Below are positions 26,316 to 35,863 of a stretch of 56,793 bases of DNA, in pieces (positions within the stretch are counted from its first letter, which is position 1; each line of letters begins with the position of its first letter). Source of the DNA: Lachnospiraceae bacterium (lineage in GTDB: Bacteria > Bacillota > Clostridia > Lachnospirales > Lachnospiraceae). A program made the position numbers and the translations under genes. The stretch spans positions 1 through 56,793 of the forward strand of contig JAILNN010000203.1 in NCBI GenBank assembly GCA_024691565.1, in the 5' to 3' direction. Below the pieces are notes generated by a model that saw only the letters and a list, made by a program, of their open reading frames with translations, was not told the DNA's origin and searched no databases.

Positions 26316-27730
26316 AAATAAATTTCAGAATACTTTGGGTTATTTTCTATGCACTCCTAGTTGTTTTAATGATTACTCTCTTAAACACCTGGGGTAGAAG
26401 TAGAATTTACGGCTCAATACATGATGATAAAGTTAAATCTCTCTATAGCGAAGCAACTGTAATCGCAGATGAGTATATTTCCAACTTAGAATCAAGTTCT
26501 ATCAGCGATTCAGTTCCTTTGCTAAGATCTGAATTTAAAACTATCTACACTGTCAGCGGTACAATGATTTGGCTTGTCCGCTCCAACGGTAAAATTCTTA
26601 TAGATTCAGATGACGGAAGACTTGAGGGTGAAAATATTTATGACTACAGCTCATCCTTCCTGCAAAATCAAACCTATGAAGGTAATGATCTAAATAAGCT
26701 AATCAAGGGAGACTACCTTTACATCATCTACCCTCTTGCAATAAATCAAAGAGTTACTGGCTATATTGTTTTAAACACAAGCCTAAAGGATTTAAATGCA
26801 AACGCCACAAACTATACAGACAAAATAATAATATGCTTTATTATTTTCTCAATCGTACTTGCCCTTGTAATGATATTCCTTTACTTTAATTCACAGCTCT
26901 CACTCTACAAGGTGACAAATGCTGCGAAGGAATATGCTCTCGGTCACTTTGACTACGATATTGGGAAACGCCCTAGAAATGACTTTGCAGAAATCTATGA
27001 TTCAATTGACTATATGGGTAGAAAATTCGGCAACTATGCAGACCAGCAAAAGAAATTTATTGCAAATGTTTCTCATGATTTTAGGTCTCCACTCACTTCA
27101 ATTCATGGCTACACAGAGGCCATGATAGATGGAACAATTCCACCTGAAATGCATGAAAAATATTTAAGAATAATTCTTTTTGAAACAAATCGTCTGAAAA
27201 AGATGACCGATAATTTACTTGAACTAAATAACTTCGAACATGATGGAGTTAAAATTGAACGTTCAAAATTTGATTTAAATTCAATAATTAGAATGACTGC
27301 CGCATCCTTTGAAGACAGGTGTTCTAAGAAAAATATTCTCATCGAACTTACCTTCAGTTCTAAGGAATTAGTTGTTAATGCAGATATTTATAAAATCGAG
27401 CAGGTTATCCAAAATCTAATTGATAATGCAATTAAATTTAGTAATACCAATTCAAAGATTCATGTAACCACAAGTTCTCAAAGAAATAAGGCCTTTGTTT
27501 CGGTTAAGGATACTGGAATTGGAATACCTAAAGAAGCTCAAGCAAAGGTATGGAATAGATTCTATAAAACAGATATTTCAAGAGGAAAAGATAAAACAGG
27601 AAGCGGTCTTGGACTCGCAATTGTCAAAGAAATAATAGAGGCTCACGGCGAAAACATAAATGTTATCAGTACGCCGGGAGCCGGAACAGAATTTATTTTC
27701 TCTTTAAAATTGGCATCAGATCAAAAATAG
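26312..27730 (+). CDS. Membrane sensor histidine kinase
   Basis: A two-component sensor. Membrane spans at about residues 7-26 and 170-192 enclose an extracellular sensor domain of about 140 residues (Cache/PAS-like). HAMP follows, then the dimerisation domain with His255 in FIANVSHDFRSPL, then the ATPase domain (N box NLIDNAIKF, G1 KDTGIGIP, G2 GSGLGLAIVKEI). The gene starts inside the last codons of the GH3 gene (ATGA-type overlap), so the two are translated from one message. The only nearby response regulator is the convergent OmpR-type gene at 27775. Confidence 0.93.
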   Translation: MKINFRILWVIFYALLVVLMITLLNTWGRSRIYGSIHDDKVKSLYSEATVIADEYISNLESSSISDSVPLLRSEFKTIYTVSGTMIWLVRSNGKILIDSDDGRLEGENIYDYSSSFLQNQTYEGNDLNKLIKGDYLYIIYPLAINQRVTGYIVLNTSLKDLNANATNYTDKIIICFIIFSIVLALVMIFLYFNSQLSLYKVTNAAKEYALGHFDYDIGKRPRNDFAEIYDSIDYMGRKFGNYADQQKKFIANVSHDFRSPLTSIHGYTEAMIDGTIPPEMHEKYLRIILFETNRLKKMTDNLLELNNFEHDGVKIERSKFDLNSIIRMTAASFEDRCSKKNILIELTFSSKELVVNADIYKIEQVIQNLIDNAIKFSNTNSKIHVTTSSQRNKAFVSVKDTGIGIPKEAQAKVWNRFYKTDISRGKDKTGSGLGLAIVKEIIEAHGENINVISTPGAGTEFIFSLKLASDQK

Positions 27731-27774
27731 TATTAACAAAAATTTATAAAATTTCAAAGTGAAAAACTTATTTA

Positions 27775-28479
27775 TCAGCGGTTTTCAAACTTGTAGCCAA
27801 TGCCCCATACAGTGGCAATGCTCCAGTCATGAGAATCGCTGAATTTTTCTCTAAGTCTCTTAATATGGACATCAATCGTTCTTGTATCACCAATGTAATC
27901 ATAGCTCCAGATTCTATCCAAAAGCTGTTCTCTGGTAAATACCTGATTTGGATGTGATGCAAGATAATAGAAAAGTTCGAGCTCCTTAGGAGGCATCTCG
28001 ACAAGATTACCCTTATATAAAACAGAATAATCTGTAAGATTGATTGTAAGGTCAGGATATGTAACCTTCTCTTCATTTGGATTTTCACTAGGACCAGCCT
28101 GACTGGTATTTGTGAATCTTCTCAAAACAGCCTTAACTCTTGCAACCATTTCTTTATTATCGAAAGGTTTATTGATATAATCATCCGCTCCAAGTTCAAG
28201 ACCAAGAACCTTATCAAAGGTTTCACCCTTCGCAGAAAGCATGATTACAGGCACCTGAGAAGTCTTTCTAATTTCTCTTAAAACCTCATAGCCATCGATT
28301 CCAGGGAGCATGATATCAAGGAGAATTAAATCAGGAGAATAGCTCTTAAAAGCGCTAACTGCGCTCGTTCCGTCATTAACAATCTGTGTATCAAAGAACT
28401 CCTTGTTTAAATACAAGGCCACAAGTTCTGCAATATTATTATCATCATCTACAATTAAAATTTTCTGTTTATCAGCCAT
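27775..28479 (-). CDS. OmpR/PhoB-family response regulator
   Basis: Receiver domain: ILIVDDDNN with the acidic pair, phospho-acceptor Asp55 in LILLDIMLPG, and the conserved Lys in YINKPFDNKE. A winged-helix effector follows (PPKELELFYYLASHPNQVFTREQLLDRIW; TIDVHIKRLREKF). The length is 234 residues. ATG 28479 has GGAG 7 bases upstream; the open frame runs further but without a site. It faces the histidine kinase tail to tail, 44 bases apart, with no strong terminator between, an unusual arrangement for a cognate pair. Pairing is inferred from position only. Confidence 0.93.
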   Translation of the reverse strand: MADKQKILIVDDDNNIAELVALYLNKEFFDTQIVNDGTSAVSAFKSYSPDLILLDIMLPGIDGYEVLREIRKTSQVPVIMLSAKGETFDKVLGLELGADDYINKPFDNKEMVARVKAVLRRFTNTSQAGPSENPNEEKVTYPDLTINLTDYSVLYKGNLVEMPPKELELFYYLASHPNQVFTREQLLDRIWSYDYIGDTRTIDVHIKRLREKFSDSHDWSIATVWGIGYKFENR

Positions 28480-28549
28480 AATAAACTCCATTCTTTTATA
28501 CAAATCCTATATCAATTGTTCATTCGAGGTTTTCTCCCCGAGATTAACC

Positions 28550-31009
28550 CTACTTCTTGAATGTAACAATGGTAACTCCAACATCTCCTTCGCCAAATTC
28601 ACCATTTCTGTAGCTTTCTACATATTTTAACTGTTTTAGGCGATTTTGTACAGCCTTTCTTAAGGCACCGGTTCCTCTACCATGAATTACCCTAACAGTA
28701 TTTAAACCAGATAGATAGGCATCATCTAAATACTTCTCCATCTCAGGCATAGCTTCATCAGTGGTCATTCCAATTAGATTTACCTCACCATGAATCTCTC
28801 TAGCCTTTTCCATCCTGATTTTTCCAGCACCTGTGTAACCAGAGCTTCTCCTTCCAGCACTTCCAAAACCACCGGCAGAAAGTCTGTTATCCATTGCATT
28901 TCCATATGCTCCGCTGGTCTTTTTCTTACCAGCATTCTTTGCATGCAAAAGCTCAACATCGTCAATATTTACCTTTGTTTCAATGATTCCAATATGAACA
29001 CTGAAATTACCCTTTTTATCAGGAAGTGAACTAACCGTTCCTGCAGCATTCATCGAAAGCACTCTGATTTCAGTTCCAATCTGAAGGTCTGAAGGCTTAG
29101 CCTTCTTAAGAGGATTTCTAAGGACAGGAGCCTCCTCAGGGACACTTCCCTTCTTCTTGATTTCGCTACCAAGCCTCTGTCTCTTTTCTTCCATCTCCCT
29201 TATATCAGGATTACTTTCCTTAAATCTCGTGAAATCACGAATTGTTTCATCAGCAAGCTTCTTGGCATTAGATAAAATCTCAGAAGCCTCCTTATTTGCA
29301 TTATGAAGAATTTTCTGTTTCGAAGAGTTGATTTTTTCCTTTTCTTTTTTAAGTTCCTGCTGAAGTTTAGAAACCTCGCGACGCTTGTCAGCAAGCTCTC
29401 TTCTCTCCTTATCAAGAGTAAGTCTACTCTCCTGAAGTTCTCCAATAACATCCTCAAAATTCTTTTCTTCCTGCTCAATATTTTCCTTTGCAAGCTGAAT
29501 AATTTCATCAGAAATTCCAAGCTTTTTTGAAATCGCAAAGGCATTACTTTTTCCAGGAACACCAATCAAAAGTTTGTAGGTTGGACTTAGTGTATCAACA
29601 TCAAACTCACATGAAGCATTTTCCACACCCTCTGTAGTTAAGGCATAGGTCTTTAGTTCACTATAATGCGTTGTCGCACACGCAAAAATTCCCTTTGAAT
29701 GAAGGAAGGAAAGAATTGCAGTTGCAAGCGCAGCTCCCTCAACAGGGTCAGTTCCAGCTCCAAGTTCATCAAAAAGCACAAGTGAATTTTGATCTGCTTT
29801 TTCTAAAATTCCAACTGTATTAACCATATGCGCCGAGAAGGTACTAAGGCTCTGCTCAATACTTTGCTCATCACCAATATCTGCATAAATTTCTTTAAAC
29901 AGTCTTAATTTTGAATTATCAAAAGCTGGAATATGAAGACCAGCCTGTCCCATAAGAGAAAGTAATCCAATCGTCTTTAGTGAAACTGTTTTACCACCCG
30001 TATTTGGTCCGGTAATAACAAGCATATCGAAACCATCACCAAGTCTAATATCCACAGGAACACAATTATTTTTATCGAGAAGTGGATGTCTAGCCTTCTT
30101 AAGTTCTATCGAATTATCAGCAGAAATTTCTGGCTTAGAACCCCTGTAATCCCTTGAAAATCTTGCCTTCGCAAAGATAAAATCAAGCTTTGTAAGGACG
30201 TTGTAATCCGACAAAATTTCTCTAGAACTCTCAAAACATTGATTACTCAAATCAGCAAGAATTTTGTCAATTGCCTTCTTCTCATCTCCCTCAAGTTCCC
30301 TAATTTCATTATTTAGTTTAACCACTGAATTAGGCTCAATAAAGAGGGTTGCACCAGTTTGTGACTGGTCATGAACCATACCCTTAAACGAAGAACGATG
30401 TTCCGCCTTAACTGGCAAGCAATATCTTCCATTTCTCATCGTAATCAGGTTTTCTTGAAGCATGTTACTCTGAGTATTTAAAATATTTGTAAGCACCTCA
30501 TGAATCTTAGCAGATGTCTGTCTAAGCTTTCTTCTTACACTTAAAAGTTCTGGGCTTGCATCATCAGCAATTTCATCCTCAGCAACAATACATCTTGCAA
30601 TCTCTCTAGACAAATCAGACACCGGAAAAATCGCCTGATAATACTTATCCAGGCTGTTTTGCAACACATCCTTATCGTCTGTTCTCTCTCTAAAATAAGA
30701 CTTTGCAATCGAAGAGCTAGAAAGAAGTCCTCCAATTCCAAGGAGCTCATGAATCGATAGTGCCGCTCCAAGTTCAAGTCTCTTAAGGCACTCACGAACA
30801 TCAAAAATATTCTTAAATGCCAAATCTTTTTGTGTAATAATATGTGTAAGCGCATCCGAAGTTTCTGTTAAAGCAAGGCTAATTTCTTCCTGCTCGCTCA
30901 TCGGTTTCAAATCCCTACACATCTTCTTAGAACCATCAGAATATGCAAACTCTGACAGCTTCTCAACAATCTTATCAAACTCAAGTGTTTTTAACGCTTT
31001 TTTATTCAT
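28550..31009 (-). CDS. mutS2: Endonuclease MutS2
   Basis: A MutS-family ATPase with a C-terminal nuclease, acting in suppression of homologous recombination or rescue of collided ribosomes. Residues 1-310 are clamp and lever helices. Walker A is GPNTGGKTVSLKTIG, followed by LSTFSAHM and Walker B LVLFDELGAGTDPVEG. A long coiled coil (about 510-620) leads to a KOW-like segment and the Smr domain (DLIGMTTDEA-like motif and VIHGRGTGALRKAV). At 819 residues it is slightly longer than usual (about 785), with a Gly/Ser-rich linker before Smr. The start at 31009 matches the family, though its ribosome site is weak. Confidence 0.95.
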   Translation of the reverse strand: MNKKALKTLEFDKIVEKLSEFAYSDGSKKMCRDLKPMSEQEEISLALTETSDALTHIITQKDLAFKNIFDVRECLKRLELGAALSIHELLGIGGLLSSSSIAKSYFRERTDDKDVLQNSLDKYYQAIFPVSDLSREIARCIVAEDEIADDASPELLSVRRKLRQTSAKIHEVLTNILNTQSNMLQENLITMRNGRYCLPVKAEHRSSFKGMVHDQSQTGATLFIEPNSVVKLNNEIRELEGDEKKAIDKILADLSNQCFESSREILSDYNVLTKLDFIFAKARFSRDYRGSKPEISADNSIELKKARHPLLDKNNCVPVDIRLGDGFDMLVITGPNTGGKTVSLKTIGLLSLMGQAGLHIPAFDNSKLRLFKEIYADIGDEQSIEQSLSTFSAHMVNTVGILEKADQNSLVLFDELGAGTDPVEGAALATAILSFLHSKGIFACATTHYSELKTYALTTEGVENASCEFDVDTLSPTYKLLIGVPGKSNAFAISKKLGISDEIIQLAKENIEQEEKNFEDVIGELQESRLTLDKERRELADKRREVSKLQQELKKEKEKINSSKQKILHNANKEASEILSNAKKLADETIRDFTRFKESNPDIREMEEKRQRLGSEIKKKGSVPEEAPVLRNPLKKAKPSDLQIGTEIRVLSMNAAGTVSSLPDKKGNFSVHIGIIETKVNIDDVELLHAKNAGKKKTSGAYGNAMDNRLSAGGFGSAGRRSSGYTGAGKIRMEKAREIHGEVNLIGMTTDEAMPEMEKYLDDAYLSGLNTVRVIHGRGTGALRKAVQNRLKQLKYVESYRNGEFGEGDVGVTIVTFKK

Positions 31010-31045
31010 AATACAAATTTCTTTCAATCTTTTTTAAATTTATCT

Positions 31046-31855
31046 TCAGAGTTTCAGCAGTTTCTCCGCATTTTTCCCAAATATCATTTCTTTTATTTCA
31101 TCGGAAAGCGGCATCTTTCGAACTTCTTCAACATAGGTTTTCTGGTCACTCCACGGACTATCTGTCGCAAACAAAATCCTATCATAACCCATTTTTTCGA
31201 AAATCCTAAAGAGCTGTGCTCTATCACAATACTCTAATGAAAAGGCCGTATCAAGCCAAATATCTTCATTCACCAAAAGCTCTTCAACCATGTCCCACTG
31301 CTTCCATCCGCCCATATGCGCAAGCACGAGTTTTCTCGGATGAACCTCTCTTATCACCTCAAGTGATAAATCAGGTGGACAATGAACAGGCTCTGGGAAA
31401 CCAATATCCACACCTGCATGAAGAACCGTAATTAAATCAAGGTTAGATGCTTCATCAATTATAGCCTTACTAATTTCCTCATTAACAAAGGAATGCTGGT
31501 AATCTGAATGAATCTTAATCCCCTTAAAGCCATTATCCTTAAGCAATTTCAAATGCTCTTTATATTTTTCATCAGCCGGATGAATTCCTCCAAACGAAAG
31601 AATTCCTCTGTTATTATTTTCTACAAATTTCTCATTAATTGCAAGAGAAAATTTAAAAACTGAATCAAATTGTTCCGGCTTTGTAAGAACAGGAAGAGAA
31701 ATTGAAATGTCAACTCCTCCTTCTCTCATACTTCTCTCTAAATCAGTGGCCGTTCCCTTTGTATGTGGCGCACTCTTACTTTGACTCGCTAAAAATTCCA
31801 GACTTCTTTCGGCAATCTTATCCGGAAAAATATGTGTATGAAAATCAATAATCAT
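31046..31855 (-). CDS. Amidohydrolase-family metal-dependent hydrolase
   Basis: A TIM-barrel protein of the amidohydrolase-2 (ACMSD-like) type. The metal motif FHTHIFP lies at the N-terminus, IKIHSDYQH and VLHAGVDIG in the middle, LAHMGGW later and the terminal Asp in LFATDSPW. The 269-residue length is typical. The substrate is unknown; relatives hydrolyse or decarboxylate small cyclic acids. It precedes mutS2 by 36 bases and probably shares its transcript, a pairing without a clear functional link. Confidence 0.85.
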   Translation of the reverse strand: MIIDFHTHIFPDKIAERSLEFLASQSKSAPHTKGTATDLERSMREGGVDISISLPVLTKPEQFDSVFKFSLAINEKFVENNNRGILSFGGIHPADEKYKEHLKLLKDNGFKGIKIHSDYQHSFVNEEISKAIIDEASNLDLITVLHAGVDIGFPEPVHCPPDLSLEVIREVHPRKLVLAHMGGWKQWDMVEELLVNEDIWLDTAFSLEYCDRAQLFRIFEKMGYDRILFATDSPWSDQKTYVEEVRKMPLSDEIKEMIFGKNAEKLLKL

Positions 31856-31926
31856 TATTCTTATCCTAAATTTCTTGTCCTAAATTTTCTTGTCCTATCA
31901 ATTGTAAAATCTCTTTATCTTAAAGA

Positions 31927-31955
31927 ACGCAACACATAAAATTCATGTATTGCGT
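31927..31955 (-). terminator. Hairpin after the aryl-CoA operon
   Basis: On the minus strand ACGCAATACAT pairs with ATGTGTTGCGT (one G-U pair) around a 7-base loop, followed by a short T-rich stretch. It lies about 70 bases after the phenylacetate-CoA ligase stop, and probably ends the operon that begins at 37498. Confidence 0.6.
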
Positions 31956-32022
31956 CCTCTAAATTCTATTAAGTTTTAAAAATACTAATTATTATCTAAA
32001 CCTACTGTTAGTATACTTACTA

Positions 32023-33345
32023 TTAGTTAGCTAATGTACTCTCTTCATAGAGATTACGATTATCTACGATTCTAACAGCCTTTCCTTCACTTCTAGGAAT
32101 ACTCTTAGGTGCAACAAGTGAAACCTCAACAGCGATTCCAAGCATAGACTTCAAATGTCCGAAGAGCTTAGATTCTCTAGCACGCTTCTCGTCCTTATCC
32201 TTAGGAGGATTAGATGGGAGCCACTCAACATCAACTGCGATTGTATCACTGTTTCCAACTCTATCAACTACCAAACGGTAATTTGCTTCATATCCATCGT
32301 TAAGAAGGACTGTCTCAATCTGTGATGGGAATACGTTAACACCCTTAACAACCATCATATCATCGCTTCTTCCAAGTGGCTTACTCATTCTAACGTGAGT
32401 ACGTCCACAAGAACATTTCTTCCTTGAAAGAACGCAGATATCACGAGTACGATATCTAAGAAGTGGGAAGGCCTTCTTTGTGATACAGGTAAATACTAAT
32501 TCACCCTTCTCACCTTCCGGAAGAACCTCTCCAGTAACAGGATTGATAATCTCAGCAATAAAGTGATCCTCGTTAATATGCATTCCCTTCTGCTCAGAAC
32601 ACTCGAAAGAAACACCAGGTCCACTAATCTCAGTTAATCCATAAATATCATATGCCTTAATATTAAGAGATTTCTCAATATTATGACGCATCTCTTCAGT
32701 CCAAGCCTCAGCACCAAAGATACCAGCCTTAAGCTTAATCTGGTCCATTGCTCCTCTCTCGTGAATACTCTCAGCAAGGTAGGCAGCATATGATGGTGTA
32801 CAGCAAAGGATTGTAGAACCTAAATCCTGCATAAACTGAATCTGTCTATCTGTATTTCCGGAGGACATTGGAAGTGTAAGGCAACCAACCTTATGAGAAC
32901 CACCATTAAGTCCAGGACCTCCTGTGAAAAGTCCGTATCCATAACAAACATGAACAACATCATCCTTTGTTCCGCCTGCAGCAACAATTGCTCTCGCACA
33001 ACATGTATCCCAAATATCAATATCATCTTGTGTATAGAATGAAACGACTCTTCTTCCGGTAGTACCACTAGTTGACTGTATACGTACGCACTCATTCTGA
33101 GGAACTGCTCTAAATCCATAAGGATACTGATCTCTCAAGTCATCCTTAGTAATAAATGGAAGTTTATGAAGATCTTCAATTCCATGAATATCTTCAGGCT
33201 TAATTCCAGCCTCATCCATTTTGTTGCGATAAAACGCAACGTTATCATAAACATGTTTCACCTGCTCAACAAGTCTCTCGCTCTGAAGCGCCTGAAGCTT
33301 GTCAAGTGGCATTGTCTCAATTTCCTCATTAAAATAGTTACCCAA
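32023..33345 (-). CDS. paaK: Phenylacetate-CoA ligase
   Basis: An adenylate-forming enzyme that couples phenylacetate (or indoleacetate) to CoA. QSTSGTTGRR is the ATP-binding loop, YGLTEISGPGVSFEC and RTRDICVL are A-motifs, and GRSDDMMVVKGVNVFPSQIE opens the C-terminal domain. At 440 residues it fits PaaK. It follows iorB by about 80 bases. In anaerobes with IOR, such ligases can run in reverse to make ATP from arylacetyl-CoA, but the direction cannot be told from sequence. Confidence 0.9.
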   Translation of the reverse strand: MGNYFNEEIETMPLDKLQALQSERLVEQVKHVYDNVAFYRNKMDEAGIKPEDIHGIEDLHKLPFITKDDLRDQYPYGFRAVPQNECVRIQSTSGTTGRRVVSFYTQDDIDIWDTCCARAIVAAGGTKDDVVHVCYGYGLFTGGPGLNGGSHKVGCLTLPMSSGNTDRQIQFMQDLGSTILCCTPSYAAYLAESIHERGAMDQIKLKAGIFGAEAWTEEMRHNIEKSLNIKAYDIYGLTEISGPGVSFECSEQKGMHINEDHFIAEIINPVTGEVLPEGEKGELVFTCITKKAFPLLRYRTRDICVLSRKKCSCGRTHVRMSKPLGRSDDMMVVKGVNVFPSQIETVLLNDGYEANYRLVVDRVGNSDTIAVDVEWLPSNPPKDKDEKRARESKLFGHLKSMLGIAVEVSLVAPKSIPRSEGKAVRIVDNRNLYEESTLAN

Positions 33346-33426
33346 AACATTTTCCTCCGTTTTTCTTTATTTATCATAACTCCATATTAGATGGAGATTA
33401 TTTCAACTAAATTATTTAGAAAATAA

Positions 33427-33999
33427 TTAGTTATCTCTTCCAAGCTGGAAAGCCTTTTTATTTAATTCAAGGAATTTTGCAGGAACACAAGCCTCGAGTG
33501 ACTTCATCCACTCTTCCTCTGTGATACCATCAAAATACTTTGAAAATCTTCCCATAAGGACGATATTTGTAGCCTTTGGAGAACCTGCTTCACAAGCAAT
33601 ATCAAGCGCATCCATTGCATCAACCTGAGCGCCTGTTTCCTTCATCTTGTCAAGAAGTCCCTCAGGATATGTTGCAGCACCAGTGATTACTGGCATAGGA
33701 TCGATTTCCTGAGCATTAACAATTACTCTTCCACCCGGCTTCAAGAACTCAAGATATCTTGCTGCCTCAAGTGTTTCAAATGAGATAATATAATCAGCTT
33801 CACCCTTATCAATTACAGGTGAGTAAACCTTTTCTCCAAATCTAACATAGGTAACAACAGAACCACCTCTCTGGCTCATTCCATGTACCTCTGAAACCTT
33901 AACATCATATCCCTTAGTCATAACAACATGACCAAGTAATTTACTGGCTAAAAGTGATCCCTGACCACCAACGCCTACTACCATTACATTAGTTACCAT
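33427..33999 (-). CDS. iorB: Indolepyruvate:ferredoxin oxidoreductase, beta subunit
   Basis: The gamma-type domain of 2-oxoacid:ferredoxin oxidoreductases: VMVVGVGGQGSLLASKLLG nucleotide-type motif, VKVSEVHGMSQRGGSVVTYVR substrate/CoA loop, ADYIISFETLEAARYL. The length of 190 residues is normal. It forms the alpha2beta2 enzyme with IorA, encoded 19 bases upstream, converting aryl-2-oxoacids to arylacyl-CoA with reduction of ferredoxin. Confidence 0.93.
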   Translation of the reverse strand: MVTNVMVVGVGGQGSLLASKLLGHVVMTKGYDVKVSEVHGMSQRGGSVVTYVRFGEKVYSPVIDKGEADYIISFETLEAARYLEFLKPGGRVIVNAQEIDPMPVITGAATYPEGLLDKMKETGAQVDAMDALDIACEAGSPKATNIVLMGRFSKYFDGITEEEWMKSLEACVPAKFLELNKKAFQLGRDN

Positions 34000-34018
34000 T
34001 ATTCTCTACACTCCTTTC

Positions 34019-35803
34019 CTATAAAATCACCGCTTTATCAGGTGGTAAAAGTACGGTCTTCGGTTCATTTTCAGGTGTGAGAAGTGCATCAAAATGACAA
34101 AGCTGCTGGCACACACCACAGCCAACACAAAGAGTATTATCTACCCAAGCCTTGCCTTCCTTAAAGCTGATAGCAGGGCAGCCAATCTGCATACATGCAC
34201 GACAACTCTTACAATTATCTCTATCAACATGAAGTGATGGCTTATGCTTAACATATTTAAGAAGTGCACAAGGTCTTCTACTAATAATTACTGATGGCTC
34301 ATTAGCTGCAAGTTCTTCCTTAACAACCTTATCAGCCTCAGCTAAATCATAAGGATCAACAACCCTTACTCTATTGAATCCCATCGCCTTACAAAGAGCC
34401 TCTAAATCAATCTTTCCAGCAGGATCACCCTTAATGTTAAATCCAGTAGTAGGATTCTGCTGATGACCTGTCATTCCAGTGATTGAGTTATCTAAGATAA
34501 CAACTGTTGAATTGCTCTGGTTATAAGCAATATTTGCAAGTCCAGTCATTCCTGAATGCATAAATGTTGAATCACCGATAACTGCAACAGTCTTTCCTTC
34601 ACTCTCACTTCCAAGTGCCTTGTTAAATCCATGAATTGAACTAACAGAAGCACCCATACAAAGAGTCATTTCAATAGTACTAAGTGGTGCAACCGCTCCA
34701 AGTGTATAACATCCGATATCACCTAAAACTGTGCACTTATTCTTCTTTAATGTGTAGAACATTCCTCTATGAGGACAACCAGCACACATTACAGGAGGTC
34801 TGATTGGAAGTCCCTCTAAAGCGGAACATGTATCCTTCTTCTCTAAACCAAATTTCTCTGTCAAAAGGCTCTGTGAAAATTCACCAAGAATTGGAAGAAT
34901 ATCCTTTCCACTAACTTCAATTCCCATAGCCTTAATCTGCTCTTCAAATACTGGATCAAGCTCTTCAACAACGACTAACTTGTCAACCTTCTCTGAAAAA
35001 GCCTTAATCTTATTTGCAGGAATTGGATGAACCAAACCTAATTTAAGGACTGGATACTTATCTCCAAAAACCTCTTTAACATACTGATAACTTGTACTTG
35101 ATGTGATGAATCCCATCGCATTATCAGAACCTTCATCAATTCTATTTAAGTCTGTTGTCTCAGCAAATGCTCTCAAATCATCCATTCTCTTCTCAACGAT
35201 TGGATGACGTTTAATAGCATTACCAGGCATCATAACGTATTTAGCAATATCTTTCTCATATGTCTTAACCTCTGGAAGAACTCTCTCAGATGTTTCAACA
35301 AGACTCTGTGAATGTGCTACTCTAGTACACATCTTCATGATAACTGGAGTATCAAACTTCTCTGAAATCTCATAAGCCTGTTTTGCAAAGTTAAGAGCTT
35401 CAGATGAATCTGATGGCTCAAGCATAGGAATCTTAGCAGATACAGCATAGTGTCTTGAATCCTGCTCATTCTGTGATGAATGCATTCCAGCATCATCAGC
35501 AACACAGATTACCATTCCTGCATTTACACCAGTGTAAGCCACTGTAAAAAGCGGATCTGCTGCCACGTTCATTCCAACGTGCTTCATTCCACAAAAACTT
35601 CTTTTTCCTGCAAGACTCGCACCGAAAGCCACTTCCATAGCAACCTTCTCATTTGGAGCCCATTCAGTATAAACTTCATCAAACTTAGCTACCTCTTCGG
35701 TAACTTCTGTACTTGGTGTTCCTGGATAGGAACTAGCCACGCTAACACCTGCCTCGTAGAGACCTCTGGCAAATGCTTTGTTTCCTAGCATTAATTCTTT
35801 CAT
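34019..35803 (-). CDS. iorA: Indolepyruvate:ferredoxin oxidoreductase, alpha subunit
   Basis: A thiamine-diphosphate enzyme oxidising indolepyruvate, phenylpyruvate and hydroxyphenylpyruvate. The N-terminal pyrimidine-binding domain has SSYPGTPSTEV. The TPP domain has CAGCPHRG, GDIGCYTLG and GDSTFMHSGMTG...NSITGMTGHQQNP. Two 4Fe-4S motifs end the protein (CKSCRACMQIGCP and CVGCGVCQQLC). ATG 35803 matches the family start (MKELMLGNKAFARG) with AGGAAGG upstream; the open frame is 15 codons longer. It sits between a CoA ligase and iorB. Confidence 0.95.
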   Translation of the reverse strand: MKELMLGNKAFARGLYEAGVSVASSYPGTPSTEVTEEVAKFDEVYTEWAPNEKVAMEVAFGASLAGKRSFCGMKHVGMNVAADPLFTVAYTGVNAGMVICVADDAGMHSSQNEQDSRHYAVSAKIPMLEPSDSSEALNFAKQAYEISEKFDTPVIMKMCTRVAHSQSLVETSERVLPEVKTYEKDIAKYVMMPGNAIKRHPIVEKRMDDLRAFAETTDLNRIDEGSDNAMGFITSSTSYQYVKEVFGDKYPVLKLGLVHPIPANKIKAFSEKVDKLVVVEELDPVFEEQIKAMGIEVSGKDILPILGEFSQSLLTEKFGLEKKDTCSALEGLPIRPPVMCAGCPHRGMFYTLKKNKCTVLGDIGCYTLGAVAPLSTIEMTLCMGASVSSIHGFNKALGSESEGKTVAVIGDSTFMHSGMTGLANIAYNQSNSTVVILDNSITGMTGHQQNPTTGFNIKGDPAGKIDLEALCKAMGFNRVRVVDPYDLAEADKVVKEELAANEPSVIISRRPCALLKYVKHKPSLHVDRDNCKSCRACMQIGCPAISFKEGKAWVDNTLCVGCGVCQQLCHFDALLTPENEPKTVLLPPDKAVIL

Positions 35804-35863
35804 TGCATACCCTGCCTTCCTACTCATTTTGTTGTATGTTTTTTGCAATTATTTTATAAAGAA

